Assembly: GCA_039707655.1 (NCBI GenBank)
Contig: CM077671.1
Location: 365,578,720-365,642,719, forward strand
DNA: 64,000 nt
Direction: 5' to 3'
Origin: Elymus sibiricus
Lineage: Eukaryota; Streptophyta; Magnoliopsida; Poales; Poaceae
The stretch's first letter is position 1. Every line of letters begins with the position of its first letter. The position numbers were made by a program, and so were the translations under genes. The notes below the pieces were generated by a model. That model searched no databases. It saw only the letters and a list, made by a program, of their open reading frames with translations, and had not been told where the DNA came from. Below are positions 34,197 to 45,997 of the stretch, piece by piece.

Positions 34197-37100
34197 GCAT
34201 CCCCAAGCTTAATTCCTACTCGTCCTCGAGTAGGTAAATGATAAAAGAAATAATTTATGAAGTGTGAATGCTAGCAAGTGCACAAGTTTGATCAATGATA
34301 ATTCCAATCACTTTTAATAGCATCAATATAAACCATAAACAGTAGCTCATCTCATAAAACTTCTCATGATCAAGTAACAAGCTATTCACATGTTAAAGTA
34401 TAGACCAGAAATTTTCTTGAAAATTAACAAACCATATTCCTAGTCATCGAACAATTGCAATTCATCTTATTTTCAGGAAGGGTCTATGTAAGAGCTTTGA
34501 TTTAGCAAATTCCACATACTCAACTATCATATAGTCTTCCATGATTATTGACACTCAAAGCATATTTTTAGAACAAATAGCATCCATCGAACACAGAGAA
34601 AGATAGGGGCTTAAAGTTTTGCCTCCCAACATATTTATCATATAGATAATTGTCAACAATAATAATTCATGATCAAATATATTTGTTTGGATATATATGT
34701 CTAGATCATTCCCCAACACATGACGCTTGCCAAGAGAAAAAGGCGAAATATAGGAAGTGGTGAAGATCACCATGACTCTTGCATAAAGGTAAGTACTAGA
34801 AAGTAAAATATAGGCCCTTCGCAGAGGGAAGCAGAGGTTGTCATGCGCTTTTTTGTTTTTGGATGTGCAAAATCTTAATACAAAGGAACGACACGTTGTA
34901 TTGCCCTTTGTGATAGCAACCTTTATTATGCAGTCCGTCGCTTTTATTTCTTTACCATCACAAGTTCGTACAACGCTTATTTTCCCTCACAATAAAAGAT
35001 CATACATATTTAGGAGCAATTTTTATTACTTTTTGCGCCGATGACAACTTACTTGAAGGATCTTGCTCAATCCATAGGTAGGTATAGTGGACTCTCATGG
35101 CAAAACTGGTTTATGGGTGTTTGGATGCACAAGTAGTATTTCTACTTGGTGCGGAAGTTTTGGCTAGTATGAGGTGGAAGCAAGCACCACATGTTGGAGG
35201 ATCCATAACAATATAACTTCTATACAAATATACCCAAACATAACTCATTAAGTTGTCTTCCTTGTCCAATTTCAACTAATTTGATCGAGTTTGAAAATAA
35301 TTAATGAGCTCACAATCATAGAATATGTCCAAGATAGTATATTTATATGTGGAATCTCTCTTCCTTCAATATTCTTTCATGAATTGTTCAAGTGACCAAT
35401 GCGGTGTTTGCTAACTTTCAATAAATTTTAGCACCTATACTTATTATGTGTGAAGTCATTACTCCCCATGGGATAAGTATATGAATCATATTTAATTTCA
35501 TATTTATGAAATTTAATTCATTCAACCATGTACCCATAGGATATAAGTGAAGCACGAGAGTGAATGACAAACTACTCCAAAAAGATATAAGTGAAGATCA
35601 ATGAGTAGCCAACAATTAAATAAGTATGTGAAGACTCTCTCATCTAAGAATTTCAGATCTTAAGTATTTTATTAAACAGCAAGCAAAAGAAAAATAGCAC
35701 TCCAATAATAGCATGCATCATGTGAACAAATAAATAATTAGGCTCAACATAGGCTAACCGATAATTGTTGATGAAGAAAGGTGGGATGCGTAGCATCCCC
35801 AAGCTTAGATGCTTGAGACTTCTTGAAATATTTACTTGGGGTGCCTTGGGCATCCCCAAGCTTGAGCTTTTGTATCTCGTTCAATCCTCTCATATCATGG
35901 TTTCACCTATTCCCAAAAACTTCATCCACACAAAACTCGAAAAGAACTCGAGAGATAGGTTAGTACACATAATAATAAATCAACTCTTTATGTACTGCAA
36001 AGACAAGTTGCACAATAATTTTCAAACATCATCTACTGTTTACTATCATCTCCACAATTTATATCTACCAATATAGGCTATGGAAACTATAGGATAAGTA
36101 GATAACGAAACCGTGACAGCAATCTGTCCAAACAGAACAGTCTGTAGAAATTTATGAAAACAGTGTACTTATGTAACTCAAATAATTATGAAAATTTAGG
36201 ACATGCTAAATAATTTATATGACATCACTGTGTAAAAATTTCAGAAACTTTCCACGTTCCAGAAAAATATGAAAATTCAAACACTACAGCAAAAGTTTCT
36301 GTTCTTACACAGCACACATCAAAACATGCAATGCAAGCATCCTAAGACAATTCTTGGAACTTTTTATTGAAAAACAAGATTATAAATAACACCTAACATA
36401 GAACAAGAAAATAAAATGACGCTCCAAGCAAAACTCATATTATGTGACGAATAAAAATATAGCTCCAAGTAAGATATACCGATAATGTTGAAGACGAAAG
36501 AGGGGATGCCTTCCGGGGCATCCCCAAGCTTAGGCGCTTGATTCTTCCTTGGATATTACCTTGGGGGTCCCTTGGGCATCCCCAAGCTTAGGTTCTTGTC
36601 ACTCCTTATTCTCCTCATATCGGTGTCTCACCCAAAACTTGAAAACTTCAATCACACAAAACTTAACGGAACTTCGTGAGATGTGTTAGTATAATAAACA
36701 AAGATCATTCACTTAGGTACTGTCAAGACAAGATTCATAATTGTTTCCACATGATACCTACTGTATTCTATTATTCCCATAATTTATACCACTAAATGTA
36801 AGCTATGGAAACACTAAAACAAGCAAACTATGCATGCAAAACAGAATCTGTCAAAAACAGAACAGCCTGTGAAGATCTGTAGTGTAACCATACTTACCTG
36901 TCTCTAAAAATTCTGAAACATTAGGACAACCTGCATAATTTGTATATCAAGACTTTGTAAAAATTGCAGATCATTATCACGCCCCAGTAAAAAATTAAAA
37001 TTCCTGTACTGGAGTCAAAAGTTTCTGTTTTGGTTCAGCATCAATTCTACTCATCTTGTGAGTCATCCCAAAGGCTTTACTTGGCACTTTATTGAAATAA

Positions 37101-37206
37101 AAGGCACAAAACATGATTACTATAGTAGCTTAATCATGTGAACACACAAAAACAGAAAGTAAAAGTGTTGGGTTGTCTCCCAACAAGCGCTTTTCATTAA
37201 TGCCTT
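34197..37206 (-). other. Non-coding 3' region of the minus-strand Gypsy
   Basis: Three kilobases without a gene lie between the coding frame and the 3' LTR. They include repeated GCATCCCCAAGCTTAG blocks (about 34196, 35800, 36520 and 36575) and, beside the LTR, the polypurine tract and CTCGAGTAGG block also found in the Sabrina-like element. Confidence 0.8.
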
Positions 37207-38823
37207 TTAGCTAGGCATGATGATTTCAATGATGCTCACATAAAAAGTAGTAATTGAAACATGCAAGAGAGCATCATGAATCTCATTACAAGCACATTTA
37301 AGTCTAACCCACTTCCTATGCATAGGGATTTTGTGAGCAAACAATTTATGGGAGCAAGAATCAACTAGCATAGGAAGGCAAAACAAGCATAACTTCAAAA
37401 CTTTGAACACATAGGGAGGAAACTTGATATTATTGCAATTCCTACAAGCATATGTTCCTCCCTCATAATAATTTTCAGTAGCATCATGAAGGAATTTCAC
37501 AACATAACTATCACATAAAGCATTATCTTCATGATCCACAAGCATAGAAAATTTGTCACTCTCCACATAAGCAATTTTCTTCTCATTCATAATAGTGGGA
37601 GCAAACTCAACAAAATAACTATCATGAGATACTTGATTGACATAACCACTTTGAATATTAAAATCATGATGAAAAGTTTCATGGTTACTATCACTCTTTA
37701 TAGCATACATGTCATCATCATAATCATCATAGATAGTAGGCATGTCATTATCATAACAAATTTGATCATTCAAAGTAGGGGGAATAAAAAGATCATCTTC
37801 GTTAAGCATAGCATCCCCAAGCATGGGACAAACATTAATTGCAGCAAATAAATTCTCAAACATGTCATTTTCATCAAACATAGCATCCCCAAGCTTGTGG
37901 CTTTGTATATCATAAACATAATCACTCTCATCATTAATAGTATGAATAGCACCAATAGTATAGCAATTATTATCATCATCCTCCAAGTTGGTGCCATAAA
38001 TATTTTCAAGATTATAAGAAGTATCATTATCTTCCCAATCATAATTATCACAACAAGCAATAGGCATAACAAAATCATCCTCAAGTGTATCATCTTCCAC
38101 AACTATTTTTGATTCATTCTCATGAGGCCTATCAATAATGGGAGCAACATTATTTGGGAGAGATACCTCTTTACCTTTACTTTTCCTTCTTTTCTTCTTC
38201 TTCACAACATTATGTGTGGGTTTATTTAATTCCTCCAAGCTTCTTTTTGAAGAGGTTGGTTGAATAAAAAGCTCCTCCTCGTTACCTGATTCATCATAAG
38301 AAAAAATAGGAGGATATTGGGAAACCTCTTCCCCTTCATTAGTATTCTCTTCATCTTCTACTTGTTTTCTTGTATTTATGTAATTGGCAATATAAGGATT
38401 CTCAATGCAATTTACCACGCAATACATATAGATTTCATTTAGATCAAAATCAATCATTTTCATGAGAACGCAAGCTGGAACATCCTTAGTTTTTTGTTTC
38501 ATTTCTTCATACCCCAAAAATAGACTAAGTTCATTATGATGCTCAAGGGTAATGAGGTTATCACAATTTTTGGACACAATTCGATCATGAAATAATTCAC
38601 ATTGGAAATTAAAATGACCACTTTCATTGCAAAGTTCACAAGAACGGCGAGAAATATTAAGTCTTTCAGCACAAACATATAGCCTCTCTTGCAACCATTT
38701 AGTTTCTAAATACTTATGCCTCTTACAAAATCTATCTTCCCTTTTAGGCATGTCTTCACAAACTCTATGCACTCCACAAAAATTGACATGCTTATAAGAA
38801 ATCTTTTTATCTTGACTAGTGCA
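37207..38823 (-). CDS. Zinc-knuckle protein of the minus-strand Gypsy, main part
   Basis: This piece of 538 codons plus stop joins in frame to 47864-48052 when Angela copy 2 and one GTGCA copy are removed, giving about 601 aa. It has one CCHC zinc knuckle, CELCNESGHFNFQC, near its start; a lysine/arginine cluster (KKKKRRKSKGK), likely nuclear or RNA-binding; and a very acidic Asp/Asn-rich middle. The C-terminal region is Cys-rich (ACRNCNN, KLCLFCLPML). No protease or polymerase motif is present. The zinc knuckle suggests a gag-like RNA-binding role, but the rest does not look like a usual gag. The frame itself has no stop, so apart from the Angela insertion the protein was intact. Confidence 0.7.
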   Translation of the reverse strand, partial: CTSQDKKISYKHVNFCGVHRVCEDMPKREDRFCKRHKYLETKWLQERLYVCAERLNISRRSCELCNESGHFNFQCELFHDRIVSKNCDNLITLEHHNELSLFLGYEEMKQKTKDVPACVLMKMIDFDLNEIYMYCVVNCIENPYIANYINTRKQVEDEENTNEGEEVSQYPPIFSYDESGNEEELFIQPTSSKRSLEELNKPTHNVVKKKKRRKSKGKEVSLPNNVAPIIDRPHENESKIVVEDDTLEDDFVMPIACCDNYDWEDNDTSYNLENIYGTNLEDDDNNCYTIGAIHTINDESDYVYDIQSHKLGDAMFDENDMFENLFAAINVCPMLGDAMLNEDDLFIPPTLNDQICYDNDMPTIYDDYDDDMYAIKSDSNHETFHHDFNIQSGYVNQVSHDSYFVEFAPTIMNEKKIAYVESDKFSMLVDHEDNALCDSYVVKFLHDATENYYEGGTYACRNCNNIKFPPYVFKVLKLCLFCLPMLVDSCSHKLFAHKIPMHRKWVRLKCACNEIHDALLHVSITTFYVSIIEIIMPS

Positions 38824-40684
38824 TGTTGGAAATATGCCCTAGAGGCAATAATAAATTGGTTATTATTATATTTCCTTGTTCATGATAATCGTTTATTATC
38901 CATGCTATAATTGTATTGATTGGAAACTCAAATACATGTGTGGGTACATAGACAACACTGTGTCCCTAGTAAGCCTCTAGTTGACTAGCTCGTTGATCAA
39001 AGATGGTTAAGGTTTCCTAGCCATTGACATGAGATGTCATTTGATAACGGGATCACATCATTAGGAGAATGATGTGATGGACAAGACCCAAACTGTAAAC
39101 GTAGCATTTGATCGTGTCAGTTTATTGCTATTGTTTTCTGCATGTCAAGTATCTGTTCCTTTGACCATGAGATCATGCAACTCACTGACACCGGAGGAAT
39201 ACCTTGTGTGTATCAAACGTCGCAACGTAACTGGGTGACTATAAAGGTGCTCTACAGGTATCTCCGAGGGTGTCTGTTGGGTTGGCATGGATCAAGACTG
39301 GGATTTGTTACTCCGTATGACGGAGAGGTATCTCAGGGCCCACTCGGTAATACAACATCACAATGAGCCTTGCAAGCAATGTGACTAAAGTGTTAGCCAC
39401 GAGATCTTGTATTACGGAACGAGTAAAGAGACTTGCCGGTAACGAGATTGAACTAGGTATAGAGATACCGACGATCGAATCTCGGGCAAGTAACATACCG
39501 AAGAACAAAGGGAACAGCATACGGGATTAACTGAATCCTTGACATAGAGGTTCGACCGATAAAGATCTTCGTAGAATATGTAGGAGCCAATATGGGCATC
39601 CAGGTCCCGCTATTGGTTATTGGCCGTAGAGGTGTCTCGGTCATGTCTACATAGTTCTCGAACCCGCAGGGTCTACACACTTAACGTTTGGTGACGATTA
39701 GTATAATTGAGTTATTATGTTGGTGACCGAAAGTTGTTCGGAGTCCCGGATAAGATCCCGGACATGACGAGGATCTCCGGAATAGTCCGGAGGTAAAGAT
39801 TGATATATGTGATAATAGTGTTTTGATCTCTGGAAGGGTTCCGGAGTTCACCGGAAGGGGTTCCGGATGTTTACCGAAGTGTTCGGGTGCAGCAACACTT
39901 TATATGAGCCAAAGGGATAAAGCCCACAAGGTATTGGAAAGTGCAAAAGTAGTTTTGCTGCCGCGTAAGCGGTACTACCGCTTGGTGAAGCGGTACTACC
40001 GCCCGAGCGGTACTACCGCTTGTGTGAAGCGGTACTACCGCCCGAGCGGTACTACCGCTTGTGTGAAGCGGTACTACCGCTTGTGCGCGGCTGTGCACGA
40101 TTCGGCAGGGTCCGAATTGGACTCTTTTCCTGCGGGCCAAACCGACCTTGTGCGGGCAAAACCGACCCGGAGGAGACTTTTACTCCAAGTTTAGACCCCA
40201 AGGCTCAACATATAAATAGAGGGGCAGGGCTAGCACACGGGACACATCAGGATTTCCCAAGCCGTGTGCCGGCAACCCTAGCCCTCTAGTTCCTCCGTCA
40301 TAATCTCCGTAGTGCTTGGCGAAGCCCTGCAGAGATTGTTCCTCACCACCATCACCACGCCGTCGTGCTGCTGGAACTCAACCACTACTTCATCATCGCT
40401 CGCTGGATCGAGGAGGTGAAGGCGTCATCAAGCCGTACGTGTGTTGAACGCGGAGGTGCCGTCCGTTCGGCACTAGATCGGAAGGATCGTGATTGGATCG
40501 CGGGACGCTCGGCGATTTGGATCGCGAAGACGTTCAACTACATCAACCGCGTTTATTAACGCTTCCGCTTAGCGATCTACAAGGGTATGTAGATTCACTC
40601 TCCCTCTCGTAGATGCTCATCACCATGGATAGATCTTGCGTGTGCGTAGGAAAATTTTTGTTTCCCATGCAACGTTCCCCAACA
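38824..40684 (+). repeat. 5' LTR of Angela copy 2
   Basis: The LTR has a TATA-like CATATAAATAG near 40208. It carries a cluster of near-palindromes AGCGGTACTACCGCT at 39967-40085, absent from the LTRs of copy 1. Confidence 0.94.
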
Positions 40685-41963
40685 GTGGTATCAGAGCTAG
40701 GTCTATGCGTAGATGAGATCTCGAGTAGAACACAAACGAGTTGTGGGCGTGGGTGTATACATATTGCTTGCCGTTACTAGTTGATACTTGATTCAGCGGC
40801 ATTGTGAGATGAAGCGGCCCGGACCGACATTACGCGTACGCTTACGCGAGACTGGTTTTACCGCTGCGTGCACTTGTTGCATAAAGGTGACTGGCGGGTG
40901 TCTGTCTCTCTCACTTTAGTTGAATCGGTTCAATGAAGAGGGTTCTTTTAGAAGATCAAAAAGCAATCACTACACCACGTTGTGGTTTTGCGTAGGTAAG
41001 AATCGTTCTTGCTAGATACCCGTAGCAGCCACGTAAAATTTGCAACAACAATTAGAGGACGTCTAACTTGTTTTTGCAGGGTATGTTGTGATGTGATATG
41101 GCCAATTACATGATGAGATATATGTGATGTATGAGATGATCATGTGTTGTATAGAATATCACGACTTGCATGTCGATGAGTACGGCAACTGGCAGGAGCC
41201 ATAGAGTTGTCTTTAATTATTGTATGACCTGCGTGTCAATCATTAAGCGCTATGTAATGCTTTACTTTATCGCTAAACGTTAGCTATAGTCGTGGAAGCA
41301 ACAGTCGGCGCGACAACCTTATGGCGACACGTTGATGGAGATCAAGATGATGGAGATCATGGTGTCATGCCGGTGACGATGGAGATCATGCCGGTGCTTT
41401 GGAGATAGAGATCAAAAGCACAAGTTCATGGCCATATCATGTCACTTATGATTTGCATGTGATGTTAATCCTTTTATGCATCTTATTTTGCTTAGGACGA
41501 CGGTAGCATTATAAGGTGATCCCTCACTTAAATTTCAAGATAAAATTGTGTTCTCCCCAAGTGTGCACCGTTGCGAAAGTTCGTCGTTTCGAGACACGCC
41601 GTGACGATCGGGTGTGATAGACTCTACGTTCGCATACAACGGGTGTAAGCCATGTTACACGTGCGGAACACTCGGGTTAAACTTGACGAGCCTAGCATGT
41701 ACAGACATGGCCTCGGAACACAAGAGACCGAAAGGTCGAACATGAGTCATATAGTAGATATGATCAACATGAAGATGTTCACCATTGAAACCACCTCAAC
41801 TCACGTGATGATCGGACTTGAGTTGGTGGATTTGGATCATGTTACACTCGAATGATCGGAGGGATGTCAATTTGAGTGGGAGTTTTTAAGTAATATGATT
41901 AACTAAACTCATTATCTAAGAACAATAGTCTAAGTTGTCTTTGCAATATTTATGTTGTAGATC
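40685..41963 (+). other. Leader of Angela copy 2
   Basis: This 1.28-kb leader begins with the primer site and precedes the ATG at 41964. It has short open frames only and no supported gene. In BARE1 elements this region carries the packaging and dimerisation signals; those cannot be seen directly here. Confidence 0.75.
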
Positions 41964-44900
41964 ATGGCTCGCGCAGTAGCACCCCTGAATTTTAATGCGT
42001 TCCTAGAGAAAGCTAAGTTGAAAGATGATGGAAGTAACTTTGTGGACTGGGCCCGTAATCTAAGGATTATCCTTACGGCTTCCCAGAAGGCTTATGTCCT
42101 TGATGCACCGCTTGGTGATCCACCCGCTCCAGTTGAGTCTCTAGACGTTGTGAACGCCTGGCAGGCTCGTTCTGATGATTACTCAATAGTTCAATGTGCA
42201 ATGTTGTATGGCTTAGAACCGGGACTTCAAAGACGTTTTGAACGTCATGGAGCATATGAGATGTTCCAGGAGTTGAAGTTTATCTTTCAGAAGAATGCCC
42301 GGATCGAGAGATATGAGATCTCCGATAAGTTCTATGCTTGCAAGATGGAGGAGAACGGGTCTATCAGTGATCACGTGCTCAGAATGTCTGGGTACTCCAC
42401 CCGTCTGGCTGAGTTAGGGATGCCCCTTCCGCCAGAGGCTATCACTGACAGAGTTCTTCAATCATTGCCGCCTAGCTATAAGAGCTTCGTGTTGAACTAT
42501 AACATGCACGGGATGAACAAGTCAGTCGCCGAGCTGTTTGCGATGCTGAAAGTCGCTGAGTCTGAAATTCAGAAGGGGCATCAAGTGTTGATGGTCAATA
42601 AAACCACTAGTTTCAAGAAAAATGGCAAGGGTAAGAAGGGTAACTCCAAGCAGAGTGGCAAAGCAGTTGCTCCTCTCGTGAAGAAACCCAAGGCTGGACC
42701 CAAACCAGAAACTGTGTGTTTTCATTGCAAGGGAACTGGACACTGGAAGCGGAATTGCCCCAAGTATTTGGCTGACAAGAAGGCGGCCAACAACAAACAA
42801 GGTATATATGATATACATGTTATTGATGTGTACCTTACCAACTCTCGTTGTAGTGCCTGGGTATTTGATACCGGTGCGGTTGCTCATATTTGCAACTCAA
42901 AACAGGAACTGCGGAATAGACGGAGGCTGGCAAAGGACGAAGTGACGATGCGCGTGGGAAATGGTTCCAAGGTTGATGTAATCGCCGTCGGCACGCTCGC
43001 TCTTCGATTACCGTCGGGATTAGTGATGAACCTAAATAAGTGTTATTTGGTGCCTGCGTTAAGCATGAACATTATATCTGGATCTTGTTTATTGCGAGAC
43101 GGTTACTCATTTAAATCAGAGAATAATGGTTGTTCTATTTATATGAGTAATATCTTTTATGGTCATGCACCCGATGTGAGGGGTTTATTCTTATTGAATC
43201 TCGATAGTAATGATACACATGTTCATAACATTGATGCCAAAAGATGTAGAATTGATAATGATAATACCACTTTCTTGTGGCACTGCCGTTTAGGTCATAT
43301 TGGCGTAAAACGCATGAGGAAGCTCCATGCTGATGGACTTTTGGAGTCACTTGATTTTGAATCACTTGACACATGTGAGCCATGCCTCATGGGCAAGATG
43401 ACTAAAACGCCGTTCTCTGGAACAATGGAACGGGCAAGTGACTTATTGGAAATCATACATACTGATGTGTGCGGTCCGATGAGTATTGAGGCGCGCGGTG
43501 GTTATCGTTACTTTCTCACCTTCACTGATGACTTAAGTAGATATGGGTATATTTACTTAATGAAACACAAGTCTGAAACATTTGAAAAGTTCAAACAATT
43601 TCAGAGTGAAGTTGAGAATCATCGTAACAAGAAGATTAAATTCCTACGATCTGATCGAGGGGGAGAATATCTGAGTTATGAGTTTGGCAGTCACTTAAGA
43701 CAGTGTGGAATTGTTTCACAATTGACACCGCCTGGAACACCACAGCGTAATGGTGTGTCCGAACGTCGTAATCGAACCTTATTAGATATGGTGCGATCTA
43801 TGATGTCTCTTGCCGATTTGCCACTATCGTTTTGGGGTTATGCATTAGAGACAGCTGCATTCACTTTAAATAGGGCACCATCGAAATCCGTTGAGACGAC
43901 GCCATATGAACTTTGGTTTAACAAGAATCCAAAGCTGTCGTTTCTTAAAGTTTGGGGATGTGATGCTTATGTCAAAAAGCTTCAGCCTGAAAAGCTGGAA
44001 CCCAAAGCGGAGAAATGCGTCTTCATAGGATACCCAAAAGAGACAGTTGGGTATACCTTCTACCTCAGATCCGAAGGCAAAGTGTTTGTCGCTAAAAACG
44101 GAACATTTCTTGAGAAAGAGTTTCTCTCGAAAGAATTGAGTGGGAGGAAGATAGAACTTGATGAGGTTGTTGAACCTTTACTTCAACCTGAGAGTAGCGC
44201 AGCGCAGAAAGTTGTTTCTGTGGAGCCTACATTAGCTGAAGAGGAAGTTAATGATGATGATCATGAAGCTTTGGATCAAGTTGCTATCGAACCTCGTAGG
44301 TCGACAAAGACGCGTACTGCTCCCGAGTGGTACGGCAACCCTGTCTTAGAGGTCATGTTGTTAGACAACGATGAACCTACGAGCTATGGAGAAGCGATGA
44401 TGGGCCCGGATTCCGAGAAGTGGTTAGAGGCCATGAAATCCGAGATGGGATCCATGTATGAAAACAAAGTATGGACTTTGGAAGTATTACCTGAAGGGCG
44501 TAAGGCCATTCAGAACAAATGGATCTTTAAGAAGAAGACGGACGCAGACGGTAATGTCACCGTCTATAAAGCTCGACTTGTGCCAAAGGGTTTTTCACAA
44601 GTTCAAGGAGTTGACTACGATGAGACCTTCTCACCCGTAGCGATGCTTAAGTCCGTCAGAATCATGTTAGCAATAGCTGCCTTTTTCGATTATGAAATTT
44701 GGCAGATGGATGTCAAAACAGCGTTCCTTAACGGTTTCCTTAAGGAAGAGTTGTATATGATGCAACCAGAAGGTTTTGTCGATCCAGAGAATGCTGACAA
44801 AGTTTGCAAACTCCAGCGATCCATTTATGGACTGGTGCAAGCATCTCGGAGTTGGAATCTTCGTTTTGATGAGGTGATCAAAGCGTTCGAGTTTATACAA

Positions 44901-45947
44901 GTTTACGGAGAAGCTTGTATTTACAAGAAAGTGAGTGGGAGCTCTATAGCGTTTCTAATATTATATGTGGATGACATATTGCTGATTGGAAACAATATAG
45001 AAATGCTGGAAAGCGTAAAGGAATATTTGAACAAGAGTTTTTCAATGAAGGACCTAGGAGAAGCTGCTTTCATATTAGGCATCAAGATCTATAGAGATAG
45101 ATCGAGACGCTTAATAGGACTTTCACAAAGCACATACCTTGATAAGATTTTGAAGAAGTTCAAAATGGATCAGTCCAAGAAGGGGTTCTTGCCTGTTTTG
45201 CAAGGTGTGAAGTTGAGTAAGACTCAATGCCCAGTGACTGCAGAAGATAGAGAAAAGATGAGTGTCATCCCCTATGCTTCAGCCATAGGCTCTATCATGT
45301 ATGCAATGCTGTGCACAAGACCCGATGTCAGCCTTGCCATAAGTATGGCCGGAAGGTTTCAAAGTGATCCAGGAATGGAACACTGGACGGCGGTCAAGAA
45401 TATCCTGAAGTACCTGAAAAGGACTAAGGACATGTTTCTCGTTTATGGAGGTGATCAAGAGCTCGTCGTAAAGGGTTACGTCGATGCAAGCTTTGACACT
45501 GATCCGGATGACTCTAAGTCGCAAACCGGATACGTATTTATTCTTAATGGGGGTGCGGTTAGCTGGTGCAGTTCCAAGCAAAGCGTGGTAGCTGATTCTA
45601 CATGCGAAGCGGAGTACATCGCAGCCTCGGAGGCGGCGAAGGAAGGTGTCTGGATGAAGGAGTTCATGACAGATCTTGGAGTAGTGCCTAGTGCGCTTAA
45701 CCCAATGACTCTGTTTTGTGATAATACTGGTGCCATTGCTCTAGCCAAGGAACCAAGATTTCACAAGAGGACCAGACACATAAAGCGACGTTTCAATTCC
45801 ATCCGCGATTACATCAAGGAGGACGACATAAATATTTGCAAAGTACACACGGATCTAAATGTTGCAGATCCGATGACTAAACCTCTTCCAAGGGCTAAAC
45901 ATGAACAACACCAGAACTGCATGGGTGTTCGATTCATTACAATGTAA
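41964..45947 (+). CDS. Angela/BARE1-type gag-pol polyprotein, full length
   Basis: A single 1327-aa frame encodes all retrotransposition proteins. Gag occupies about residues 1-280, with zinc knuckle CFHCKGTGHWKRNC at 252-265. The aspartic protease has D302-T-G-A. The integrase has its zinc site starting W439-H-C-R-L-G-H and catalytic D501, D564 and E600 (D,D35E spacing). Reverse transcriptase runs from about residue 837 with Y1001-V-D-D. RNase H has D1174 and CEAEYIAASEA, and the C-terminus ADPMTKPL is standard. The length matches BARE1. One oddity is Pro instead of the usual Ala in KARLVPKGFSQ of reverse transcriptase; copy 1 keeps Ala. Whether this weakens the enzyme is unknown. Confidence 0.96.
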   Translation: MARAVAPLNFNAFLEKAKLKDDGSNFVDWARNLRIILTASQKAYVLDAPLGDPPAPVESLDVVNAWQARSDDYSIVQCAMLYGLEPGLQRRFERHGAYEMFQELKFIFQKNARIERYEISDKFYACKMEENGSISDHVLRMSGYSTRLAELGMPLPPEAITDRVLQSLPPSYKSFVLNYNMHGMNKSVAELFAMLKVAESEIQKGHQVLMVNKTTSFKKNGKGKKGNSKQSGKAVAPLVKKPKAGPKPETVCFHCKGTGHWKRNCPKYLADKKAANNKQGIYDIHVIDVYLTNSRCSAWVFDTGAVAHICNSKQELRNRRRLAKDEVTMRVGNGSKVDVIAVGTLALRLPSGLVMNLNKCYLVPALSMNIISGSCLLRDGYSFKSENNGCSIYMSNIFYGHAPDVRGLFLLNLDSNDTHVHNIDAKRCRIDNDNTTFLWHCRLGHIGVKRMRKLHADGLLESLDFESLDTCEPCLMGKMTKTPFSGTMERASDLLEIIHTDVCGPMSIEARGGYRYFLTFTDDLSRYGYIYLMKHKSETFEKFKQFQSEVENHRNKKIKFLRSDRGGEYLSYEFGSHLRQCGIVSQLTPPGTPQRNGVSERRNRTLLDMVRSMMSLADLPLSFWGYALETAAFTLNRAPSKSVETTPYELWFNKNPKLSFLKVWGCDAYVKKLQPEKLEPKAEKCVFIGYPKETVGYTFYLRSEGKVFVAKNGTFLEKEFLSKELSGRKIELDEVVEPLLQPESSAAQKVVSVEPTLAEEEVNDDDHEALDQVAIEPRRSTKTRTAPEWYGNPVLEVMLLDNDEPTSYGEAMMGPDSEKWLEAMKSEMGSMYENKVWTLEVLPEGRKAIQNKWIFKKKTDADGNVTVYKARLVPKGFSQVQGVDYDETFSPVAMLKSVRIMLAIAAFFDYEIWQMDVKTAFLNGFLKEELYMMQPEGFVDPENADKVCKLQRSIYGLVQASRSWNLRFDEVIKAFEFIQVYGEACIYKKVSGSSIAFLILYVDDILLIGNNIEMLESVKEYLNKSFSMKDLGEAAFILGIKIYRDRSRRLIGLSQSTYLDKILKKFKMDQSKKGFLPVLQGVKLSKTQCPVTAEDREKMSVIPYASAIGSIMYAMLCTRPDVSLAISMAGRFQSDPGMEHWTAVKNILKYLKRTKDMFLVYGGDQELVVKGYVDASFDTDPDDSKSQTGYVFILNGGAVSWCSSKQSVVADSTCEAEYIAASEAAKEGVWMKEFMTDLGVVPSALNPMTLFCDNTGAIALAKEPRFHKRTRHIKRRFNSIRDYIKEDDINICKVHTDLNVADPMTKPLPRAKHEQHQNCMGVRFITM

Positions 45948-45997
45948 ATCACATAGTGATGTGAACTAGATTATTGACTCTAGTGCAAGTGGGAGAC

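Noticed and set aside
39823..40289. Open frames in the Angela LTRs (repeated at 46997-47463)
   Set aside because: They come from the AGCGGTACTACCGCT cluster and lie in a non-coding LTR; the duplicates follow from the second LTR.
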